Positions 1-5,363 of a DNA stretch of 5,363 nt are shown here, in pieces. Under the pieces are notes generated by a model that saw only the letters and a list, made by a program, of their open reading frames with translations, was not told where the DNA came from and searched no databases. A program made the position numbers and the translations under genes. Where the stretch lies: positions 1 through 5,363 of the forward strand of contig JAUVWC010000114.1 of assembly GCA_030604325.1 (NCBI GenBank), read 5' to 3'. Each line of letters opens with the position of its first letter. Positions within the stretch are counted from its first letter, which is position 1. This DNA is from Candidatus Zixiibacteriota bacterium (GTDB lineage Bacteria > Blakebacterota > Blakebacteria > Blakebacterales > Blakebacteraceae).

Positions 1-333
1 CCCGGCACCGAAGTGGAGCTTGTATCACTTCGCGTCGAGGGGCACGGCCCGAGCGCGGCCGAGCTGGATGAGTTGCTACCGCCGCTAGACGACGGCCGGG
101 CAGGGAAGAGGTCCTCCGGCGGCGCAGAGCCGCGCCACGACTCGTTTCCAGTCCGTTCCCTTATATGGGAGGGAGAGAGCCTGGAGGCGGCCCAGATACC
201 GAGGAATGAGCTCCGGCCGGGTCAGCACTTGCGCGGACCGGCCCTTATTCACGAGTTTTCAGCAACAACGATTGTGCCTCCTGACGCCGTGGTGGAGGTA
301 GGCCCGTACGGGGATCTGCTGATGAGCGTATAG
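1..333 (+). CDS. Hydantoinase A / 5-oxoprolinase family protein, C-terminal end (partial)
   Basis: The frame is open from base 1 and ends at TAG 331-333, so only about the last 110 residues are present and the start lies to the left. The end of the protein matches the C-terminal domain of HyuA/5-oxoprolinase-type proteins: a variable acidic stretch, then a segment reading LRGPALIHEF, then TTIVPPDAVVEVGPYGDLL, which corresponds to the family's usual 'GPAiIee..sTtvvppg....d.yGnl' ending. Family members are about 650-700 residues long; they carry an N-terminal actin-like ATPase region and work with a HyuB partner to open cyclic amides (hydantoins, 5-oxoproline) with ATP, or to carboxylate ketones. 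The partner is probably the hyuB-like gene at 2830, although two genes lie between. The GTG at 13 is internal, not the start. The substrate cannot be read from this fragment. Confidence 0.85.
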   Translation, partial: PGTEVELVSLRVEGHGPSAAELDELLPPLDDGRAGKRSSGGAEPRHDSFPVRSLIWEGESLEAAQIPRNELRPGQHLRGPALIHEFSATTIVPPDAVVEVGPYGDLLMSV

Positions 334-447
334 TGTCCCGAGTCATAAATCCGTCGGAATTCATCCTCCGCTGCATCCGCACCGGCGGCGTTGCGCCTCC
401 TCGACTAAGGAGCCTACCGGAAAAACGCTCCGGCTGCGGATTGCTCT

Positions 448-456
448 AGGAGAGGG
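448..456 (+). promoter_or_regulatory. Ribosome binding site of the PLP enzyme gene, with a second candidate downstream
   Basis: AGGAGAGGG directly precedes ATG 457; its AGGAG core (448-452) is 4 bases from the start, which is a little short. A second AGGAG at 472-476 lies 7 bases before an in-frame GTG at 484, a better-spaced pair. The true start is therefore either 457 or 484; the nine residues between them are charged and outside the conserved fold. Confidence 0.5.
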
Positions 457-1689
457 ATGGAAACACGAGAGAGGAGACCTGTAGTGTCCGATCTTCCCGA
501 ACATGCCGGACTGTCCACGCGAGCCGTCCACGCCGGGGAGGGCAGGGATCCGGCCACAGGCGCAGCCACCGTTCCCATCTACCAGACGGCCCCCTTCGGT
601 TTCCCCACCGCCCGGGCTCTCGAGGACGCATTTCTGAAGCCGAAAGAGGGCGAATATATCTACAGCCGGATGGGTAATCCCACCGTGCGGGCTCTGGAGA
701 GGAAGGTCACCGCCCTCGAGGGGGCCGAAGACGCCGTGGCGGCGGCTTCAGGCATGGCCGCCATCAGCACGGCCATGTTCACACTGCTTACGCCGGATAC
801 CCGCCTGGTCGCCTACCGGGATCTCGCCGGGGGTACCTCCGGGTTCTTCCACCGCGTACTGGAGCCGTGGGGCGTGGAGGTGGTCTGGGTAGAGGTGGGC
901 GCGGAAACGGGTGACGGTGCGGTGCTCGAAGAAGCGCTGGGCGGCAGTGCCAGTGTCCTCTATCTGGAGACCCCCACCAATCCGACACTGAAGGTGGTGG
1001 ACATCGAGGCCGCTGCCCGGCTGGGCCACGGCGCCGGCGCCACCGTGGTGGTGGACAGTACGTTTGCCACGCCGATTCTGCAGAACCCTCTGGAGCTGGG
1101 GGCCGATCTTGTGGTGCACAGCCTCACTAAATACCTGGGCGGCCACGGCGACACGACGGGCGGTCTGGTGGTCGGAGGGGCGGAGGCCATAAAGGAGGTA
1201 CACAGCCGTCTCGTGGATATGGGGGGCGTCATGGATCCCCTGGCGGCGTTTCTGATCATGCGCGGGGTGAAGACGGTGAAGGTGAGGCTGCTCCAGACCA
1301 CGGAGAACGCTCTGGCCATCGCCCGCCATCTGGAGGCCCACCCTCGGGTACGCAGGGTAAACTACCCCGGACTACAGTCGAGCCCCTACCACGAGGTGGC
1401 CGTGCGGCAGATGCGTGCCTTTGGGGGGATGCTCTCCTTCGAGGTGGATGCGGACCTGGAGGAGGTCCGCCGTGTCGTGGATTCATTCCGCATGATCCCC
1501 ATCATTCCAAGCTTGGGAAGCGTGGAGACAACGCTTCTCTTGCCAGCGGTCTCTTCACACTACAAGTTGAGTAGTGCCGAACGGGAGGCGATGGGGATCC
1601 CCGACGGCCTGATCCGCCTGTCGGTAGGCATCGAAGACATCAACGACATCCTGGGGGATCTCGATTACGGCCTGGCTGTTCTGGATTGA
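457..1689 (+). CDS. Cys/Met-metabolism PLP-dependent enzyme (cystathionine gamma-synthase / gamma-lyase / O-acylhomoserine sulfhydrylase family)
   Basis: At 410 residues this is a full-length fold-type I PLP enzyme of the trans-sulfuration family, expected to be a cytosolic tetramer acting on cysteine, homocysteine, methionine or O-acylhomoserine. Visible motifs in order: YSRMGNPT at 69-76 (Tyr and Arg that reach the cofactor phosphate of the neighbouring subunit), SGMAAI from 98, ETPTNP at 171-176, VVVDSTFATP with D200 for the pyridine nitrogen, HSLTKYLGGH with Schiff-base lysine K225, SLGSVET at 352-358, and RLSVGIE with R387 for the substrate carboxylate. One key residue is absent: the motif normally YGGT reads AGGT, with A124 replacing the Tyr that stacks on PLP and acts in acid-base steps. 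Substrate and reaction are therefore uncertain, and I give no symbol. The start is ATG 457 or GTG 484. It lies 123 bases after the hyuA-like gene and 48 before the PfkB gene. Confidence 0.93.
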   Translation: METRERRPVVSDLPEHAGLSTRAVHAGEGRDPATGAATVPIYQTAPFGFPTARALEDAFLKPKEGEYIYSRMGNPTVRALERKVTALEGAEDAVAAASGMAAISTAMFTLLTPDTRLVAYRDLAGGTSGFFHRVLEPWGVEVVWVEVGAETGDGAVLEEALGGSASVLYLETPTNPTLKVVDIEAAARLGHGAGATVVVDSTFATPILQNPLELGADLVVHSLTKYLGGHGDTTGGLVVGGAEAIKEVHSRLVDMGGVMDPLAAFLIMRGVKTVKVRLLQTTENALAIARHLEAHPRVRRVNYPGLQSSPYHEVAVRQMRAFGGMLSFEVDADLEEVRRVVDSFRMIPIIPSLGSVETTLLLPAVSSHYKLSSAEREAMGIPDGLIRLSVGIEDINDILGDLDYGLAVLD

Positions 1690-1737
1690 ACGACCGGAAC
1701 AGGCAGGGACCGTTGTCTTGGAGAGGATCTTAACGTC

Positions 1738-2799
1738 ATGTGCCCGGAGTCAGACTTACACGCACCGGACGAGACGCCGGAAACCAGCGGCGGAACCGAC
1801 CCCTGCTCGGAGACCGTAGACGTAGTCGGGATCGGCTCCTGCATGATGAACTACGTAGCCCTGGTACCCGAGCTGGGACACTCGCAGCGAAAACGCCACA
1901 GCCAGGGGCTGGAAGTCGCCCCGGGAGGCGCCACCGTTCTGAGCTTGATACAGCTTGCCCGCCTGGGCATCAGCACGGCCTGGCTGGGGATCCTGGGTGA
2001 CGATGATGACAGCTCCCGCATACTGAAACATCTTGAAGAAGAGAAGATCATGACCCGCGGCATCGAGCGTCGCAGGAACAGCCGGTCACCCTTCTCCTGG
2101 GTAACGGTCACCCCCAACGGGGACAGGAGCACTTTCGTTTTCCCCAACGTGCTCAGCGATCTGACCGCCGAGAACGTCAGCGCCGCCATGGTGGGGTGTA
2201 TCGACAGCTGCCTTCACTTCCATACCGACATATCCACCATCCCCCTGCGCACCAATCTGCAGGCCATCGAGGTGGCCTACGCCGCCGACTGTATGGTCTT
2301 CACCGATGTGGACTCCGATCCGGTCTACCTGGTCGAGGAGGTCGGCCTGGGCAGGCCGAAGGAACTGGAAGCCATTCTGCAGAAGACAGACGTTTTGAAG
2401 ATGTGCCAGTCCGCGGCGCTGAGGATAACGGGGGAGAAGACCCCGGCCGCGGCATGCCAGCGTCTGCATGAGACCTACCAGCCGCGCTATACGGTGGTTA
2501 CGGCTGGCAGGTCAGGGAGCTACATGATTTACGATGGAGAAGTGTGGCATATTCCCGCCCTCGGAGGTCCCGCGGTGGATTCCACCGGGGCCGGAGGCGC
2601 TTACTACGGCGGCCTTTCGTATGCACTGCTGACCGGCATCAGGGGTGAGAGCGCCGGCTACTTCGCGGCCGCCTGTGCTGCATTCGCCTGTTCGCGTGTC
2701 GGCTCCCTCCACCTTGGCACACGGGAGGACATCAATACCATTCTATCAGGGGAAGAGGTGGAGGAAGCGGCTGAATCAGACCTTTCTGACGTCTTATAA
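1738..2799 (+). CDS. PfkB/ribokinase-fold protein with degenerate active site (possible pseudokinase)
   Basis: A 353-residue protein, slightly long for the PfkB family because of an acidic, Ser/Thr-rich N-terminal extension of about 26 residues. The fold is recognisable: VDVVGIGS at 27-34, APGGAT then LARLG at 61-77, GILGDDDD near 84-91, TPNGDRSTFVF at 125-135, TVVTAGRSGSYM at 252-263 and DSTGAGGAYYGG at 281-292. Residues that normally bind sugar or catalyse phosphoryl transfer are changed: the early Asp is N38, the Asn of GGxxxN is L68, NxxE (Mg/phosphate) is C223-x-x-A226, and the catalytic Asp of GAGD is G287. I infer a non-kinase role (ligand binding, regulation or scaffolding) or altered chemistry. 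The frame is intact, with normal-looking codon use. GGAGAGG at 1720-1726 stands 11 bases before ATG 1738. The TAA stop overlaps an out-of-frame ATG (TAATG). A functional sugar or nucleoside kinase is the alternative, which I consider less likely. Confidence 0.88.
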   Translation: MCPESDLHAPDETPETSGGTDPCSETVDVVGIGSCMMNYVALVPELGHSQRKRHSQGLEVAPGGATVLSLIQLARLGISTAWLGILGDDDDSSRILKHLEEEKIMTRGIERRRNSRSPFSWVTVTPNGDRSTFVFPNVLSDLTAENVSAAMVGCIDSCLHFHTDISTIPLRTNLQAIEVAYAADCMVFTDVDSDPVYLVEEVGLGRPKELEAILQKTDVLKMCQSAALRITGEKTPAAACQRLHETYQPRYTVVTAGRSGSYMIYDGEVWHIPALGGPAVDSTGAGGAYYGGLSYALLTGIRGESAGYFAAACAAFACSRVGSLHLGTREDINTILSGEEVEEAAESDLSDVL

Positions 2800-2800
2800 T
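2795..2800 (+). promoter_or_regulatory. Possible -10 element (TATAAT) ahead of the hyuB-like gene
   Basis: A perfect TATAAT spans the PfkB stop codon, 29 bases before the hyuB start. At 18-base spacing the -35 position (CTGAAT, 2771-2776) matches TTGACA at only three of six bases, and there is no extended -10 TG. It could be an internal operon promoter, or chance from the Leu-stop codons TTA TAA. Confidence 0.22.
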
Positions 2801-2829
2801 GTCCGCTGAGCTTCACAGCTCTGGCCGAC

Positions 2830-4437
2830 ATGGATCCGATCCTACTCGAGGTATATAAGCACCGTTTCGCCGGCATCGCCGATGAGATGGGGGCCGTGCT
2901 CCAGCGTTCATCCTCCTCACCCAACATTAAGGAACGTCGCGATTATTCCTGTGCGCTGTTCGATTCCGGGGCGCGGGTGATTGCCCAGGGAGACCACCTG
3001 CCGGTGCATCTTGGCAGTATGCCCCGTTCGGTCGCTGCCGCACTGGCCGGTGGCCCACTGCAGCCCGGCGAGATCATCCTGCTGAACGATCCGTTTGCCG
3101 GCGGAACCCACCTGCCCGACCTGACCATGGTGGCTCCCGTGTATCAAGCCACCCCCGAAATCCTCGACATCCCCGCGGCCTCCGCTCCACCATTCTATGT
3201 AGCATCCAGGGCCCATCATGCCGATGTGGGTGGCATAGCCCCCGGTTCAATGGCCGTAGCGGTTGATATCTACCAGGAGGGCCTTCGTATTCCACCGGTG
3301 CGGCTGCGGCGCGAGGGCTGTCAGGAGCCGGACCCGGACATGGTGAGGCTGCTGATGGCCAACGTTCGCACGCCCGAGGAACGGGAAGGGGACATTCGGG
3401 CGCAGATGGCCTCGCTCGATGTCGGCACCCGGCGTCTCCACGAGCTTATGGGCGACCACGGTGTGGAAGAGCCGGTGGCCTATGTGGGGCACCTGATCGA
3501 GTATGCAGAGCGGATGACCCGGGCGCTCATCGCCGATCTGCCCGATGGCACCTATCGCTTCGAGGACAGGCTCGATGACGACGGGATGGGCAGCGGGCCG
3601 TTGCCTATCCGCGTGGCCGTGACCATCGAGGGGGATGAGGCGGAGGTGGATTTCACCGGCACCGCACCCCAGTGTGTGGGGCCGCTCAATGCGGTCGAAG
3701 CTGTCACCCTCTCCGCCACGGTGTATGTGTTCCGCTGCCTGCTCGACCCGGCGGTACCTCCCAACCACGGGTCCTTCGCTCCCATCCGGTTGATCGCGCC
3801 CGAAGGAACCCTGGTCAATGCCCGGCCTCCGGCGGCAGTTGCCGCGGGTAATGTGGAGACCAGCCAGCGCCTGGTGGATGTGCTGTTCGGCGCGCTGGCG
3901 CAGGCTGCTCCCGATCGGGTGCCGGCGGCCAGCCAGGGAACTATGAACAACCTGAGTATCGGCGGCATCGATCCCCGCACGGGTGATTCCTTTACCTACT
4001 ACGAGACCACAGGTGGGGGAATGGGGGGAAGGCCGGGCAGCCCCGGCCCCTCGGCCATCCACTGTCACATGACGAATACCTGCAACACCCCCGTGGAGGC
4101 CCTCGAACACTCCTATCCCTTGAGGGTGGAGCGATACGGGGTGCGTGAGGGTTCGGGGGGAGTCGGAAAACACGCGGGGGGAGACGGAATCGTCCGGCAG
4201 TTGCGACTGCTTGCGCCGGCTACGGTGAGCCTGCTGTGTGAGCGGCGCGCCTTCGGGCCGTACGGTCTTCAGGGGGGCGAGGCGGGACGTCCGGGAGGGG
4301 GGGCCCGGCTGCATGCCGACGGAGGGGAGGAGCCGATGGATGGTAAGGGAACGTGGCAATTCGAGAGGGAAGAGGGCATCAGGCTGGAAACGCCCGGCGG
4401 TGGAGGCTGGGGCAGCGTCGAGGAGCGGTGCACTTAA
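2830..4437 (+). CDS. Hydantoinase B / 5-oxoprolinase beta-type protein
   Basis: A complete 535-residue HyuB-family protein, normal length for the family. It starts like its relatives (MDPILLEV, then ADEMG at 17-21) and shows the family blocks: SPNIKERRDYSCALFD at 30-45, GDHLPVHLGSMP at 54-65, NDPFAGGTHLPDLT at 86-99, SRAHHADVGGIAPGSM at 126-141, VDFTGTAP at 273-280, GNVETSQRLVDVL at 340-352, the Gly-rich TTGGGMGGRPG at 393-403, NTPVEALE near 419-426, and a C-terminal TPGGGGWG. With HyuA it forms a cytosolic ATP-dependent enzyme that hydrolyses N-methylhydantoin, 5-oxoproline or related cyclic amides; acetone/acetophenone carboxylase subunits are also in this superfamily, so the substrate is open. 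This is unrelated to the dihydropyrimidinase-type hydantoinase. ATG 2830 fits the family N-terminus, but no good Shine-Dalgarno precedes it, suggesting coupling to the upstream gene. The next gene begins at the base after its TAA. Confidence 0.93.
   Translation: MDPILLEVYKHRFAGIADEMGAVLQRSSSSPNIKERRDYSCALFDSGARVIAQGDHLPVHLGSMPRSVAAALAGGPLQPGEIILLNDPFAGGTHLPDLTMVAPVYQATPEILDIPAASAPPFYVASRAHHADVGGIAPGSMAVAVDIYQEGLRIPPVRLRREGCQEPDPDMVRLLMANVRTPEEREGDIRAQMASLDVGTRRLHELMGDHGVEEPVAYVGHLIEYAERMTRALIADLPDGTYRFEDRLDDDGMGSGPLPIRVAVTIEGDEAEVDFTGTAPQCVGPLNAVEAVTLSATVYVFRCLLDPAVPPNHGSFAPIRLIAPEGTLVNARPPAAVAAGNVETSQRLVDVLFGALAQAAPDRVPAASQGTMNNLSIGGIDPRTGDSFTYYETTGGGMGGRPGSPGPSAIHCHMTNTCNTPVEALEHSYPLRVERYGVREGSGGVGKHAGGDGIVRQLRLLAPATVSLLCERRAFGPYGLQGGEAGRPGGGARLHADGGEEPMDGKGTWQFEREEGIRLETPGGGGWGSVEERCT
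4272..4303 (+). other. Predicted G-quadruplex motif inside the 3' part of the hyuB-like gene
   Basis: Four tracts of three or more G lie on the coding strand at 4272-4277, 4284-4286, 4293-4295 and 4297-4303, with loops of 6, 6 and 1 bases. This meets the usual G3+ N1-7 pattern. It encodes the Gly-rich stretch GGEAGRPGGGA, so protein constraint plus GGG codon choice may explain it. Further G runs occur at 4015-4028 and 4149-4181. Confidence 0.4.
4421..4430 (+). promoter_or_regulatory. Ribosome binding site of carA, inside the hyuB-like gene
   Basis: AGGAGCGGTG lies within the last codons of the hyuB-like gene. AGGAG ends 12 bases before, and GGTG 7 bases before, the TTG at 4438. It supports the TTG start and translational coupling of carA to hyuB. 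Confidence 0.45.
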
Positions 4438-5363
4438 TTGGATGCATTACTGATCCTGGAAGACGGGCGCAGCTTTCCCGGTAAATCGTTTGGGGCGACG
4501 AAGGAAGTTACGGGCGAAGTGGTCTTCAACACCGCTATGACCGGATACCAGGAGATCCTCACCGATCCCTCCTACGCCGGTCAGATCGTGGCCATGACTT
4601 ACCCGCTGATCGGCAACTACGGTGTTACACCGGAGGACGCTGAGTCGCGCGGGGTCTGGCCCGAGGGGTTCGTGGTGCGTGAGTACTCGGACCTATTCAG
4701 CAACTGGCGGGGCCGCCAGGACCTGACGCTCTACATGCGCGAGCACGGAGTGGCCGGTATCACTGGTGTTGACACACGCGCCCTGACCCGCCATATCCGC
4801 TCCGCCGGGGCAATGCGCGGCATAATTTCTACCTCTTCCGACGCCGATACACTTCTCGCCCGTGTTCGCCGAAGTCCGCAGATGGTGGGCCGCGACCTGG
4901 TGCATGAGGTAACGATCTCCGAGCCGTACACGTGGGACTGTCCCAGCCCTCCCCCCTTCGGCATTGCCGACGAGCAGGCGCCGGCAGAAACAGTACCCGA
5001 GGATGAGCCACCCCTGCCGGCTGGATTGCTCCGGGTTGCGGTAATTGATTACGGGGTGAAGCAGAACATCCTTCGCAGGCTGGTGGATGTCGGGGGATCC
5101 GTGAGCGTCTATCCCGCCGACACTGCTGCCGAAGAAGTACTGGGGGTAACCCCTCACGGGGTGGTATTCTCCAACGGACCGGGAGATCCCGCTGCCCTGC
5201 CTTCTATCGTGGAGCAGGCGCGCATCCTGGCCCGCTCGGTTCCCTCCTTCGGAATCTGCCTCGGCCATCAGATCCTGGGACAGGTTTTCGGTTACGAGAC
5301 CTACAAGCTGAAGTTCGGCCACCACGGCGCCAACCACCCGGTGAAGCGGCTGGAGACGGGCCG
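4438..5363 (+). CDS. carA: Carbamoyl-phosphate synthetase small (glutaminase) subunit, partial at 3' end
   Basis: The frame is open from TTG 4438 to the window edge, giving about 308 of an expected 360-380 residues. CarA hydrolyses glutamine and passes ammonia to CarB, which makes carbamoyl phosphate for pyrimidines and arginine. The N-terminal CPSase domain is clear: ALLILEDGRSFPGKSFGA, then GEVVFNTAMTGYQEILTDPSY, then GVAGITGVDTRALTRHIR. After an acidic, Pro-rich linker about ten residues longer than that of E. coli CarA comes the class I amidotransferase domain: VIDYGVKQNILRRL, FSNGPGDP, and FGICLGHQ with the catalytic Cys at codon 274 (5257-5259), then KFGHHGANHPV. The catalytic His and Glu lie beyond the edge. 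TTG is chosen because it aligns with the usual family N-terminus, no in-frame ATG or GTG lies nearby, and it abuts the upstream TAA. The position behind hyuB instead of pyrB/pyrC is unusual; carB is expected to the right. Confidence 0.96.
   Translation, partial: MDALLILEDGRSFPGKSFGATKEVTGEVVFNTAMTGYQEILTDPSYAGQIVAMTYPLIGNYGVTPEDAESRGVWPEGFVVREYSDLFSNWRGRQDLTLYMREHGVAGITGVDTRALTRHIRSAGAMRGIISTSSDADTLLARVRRSPQMVGRDLVHEVTISEPYTWDCPSPPPFGIADEQAPAETVPEDEPPLPAGLLRVAVIDYGVKQNILRRLVDVGGSVSVYPADTAAEEVLGVTPHGVVFSNGPGDPAALPSIVEQARILARSVPSFGICLGHQILGQVFGYETYKLKFGHHGANHPVKRLETG

Noticed and set aside
13..15. GTG 13 as a gene start for a separate 106-residue protein
   Set aside because: The frame is open to base 1 and the protein matches only the C-terminal end of HyuA, so this is an internal Val codon.
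397..433. Small hairpins in the gap before the PLP enzyme: CTCCT 397-401 with AGGAG 408-412, and CCGGA 417-421 with TCCGG 429-433
   Set aside because: Stems are only five pairs, no U-tract follows, and I see no match to SAM riboswitch or T-box conserved sequences; not enough to call a terminator or riboswitch in this 123-base gap.
748..1341. A 197-codon open frame on the - strand opposite the PLP enzyme
   Set aside because: Shadow of a conserved coding region with no recognisable protein features.
1740..2000. Overlapping + strand frame beginning two bases after the PfkB ATG
   Set aside because: Arg/Gly/Pro-rich shadow translation in another frame of the PfkB gene.
3247..4359. A 370-codon open frame on the - strand opposite the hyuB-like gene
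   Set aside because: It lies wholly antisense to a strong family match, has low-complexity His/Arg/Pro/Gly composition typical of the reverse of GC-rich genes, and shows no recognisable domain.
4693..5337. A 214-codon open frame on the - strand opposite carA
   Set aside because: carA is unambiguous on the + strand; the antisense translation has no motif and reflects GC-rich codon structure.

Overview
This GC-rich window is densely coded on the + strand. It holds five consecutive same-direction genes, the first and last cut by the window edges. Order: the 3' end of a hydantoinase A/5-oxoprolinase-type gene (hyuA-like, 1-333); a Cys/Met-metabolism PLP enzyme of the cystathionine gamma-synthase/gamma-lyase family (457-1689); a PfkB/ribokinase-fold protein (1738-2799); a hydantoinase B gene (hyuB-like, 2830-4437); and carA, the glutaminase subunit of carbamoyl-phosphate synthetase (from 4438, running off the right edge). 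Gaps after the first gene are 123, 48, 30 and 0 bases, which fits one operon, at least from the PLP enzyme onward. I see no RNA gene, mobile element, CRISPR array or convincing terminator.

The organism is a bacterium with high GC, strong third-position G/C bias, tight packing and at least one probable TTG start. An actinobacterium, a chloroflexote or a high-GC firmicute would fit. The window does not settle the phylum, and I name none.

HyuA and HyuB families form ATP-dependent amidohydrolases (N-methylhydantoinase, 5-oxoprolinase) or related carboxylases, and their genes usually lie side by side. Here two other genes separate them. The PLP enzyme keeps its Schiff-base lysine (K225) and most cofactor residues, but has Ala (A124) where the family normally has the active-site Tyr of the YGGT motif. 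The PfkB protein keeps the fold and glycine framework, but has lost the residues that normally do chemistry: GAGD reads GAGG, NxxE reads CxxA, and two sugar-contact positions are changed (D to N, N to L). Its frame is intact, so it looks like a maintained pseudokinase or a strongly repurposed member.

The working idea is inference: a hydrolase pair releasing amino acids from cyclic amides such as 5-oxoproline, hydantoins or oxothiazolidine carboxylate, co-expressed with a sulfur-amino-acid PLP enzyme, a sensor or scaffold-like PfkB protein, and the glutamine-using first step of pyrimidine/arginine synthesis. The degenerate PfkB protein and the altered PLP enzyme between hyuA and hyuB are the most unusual things in the window.
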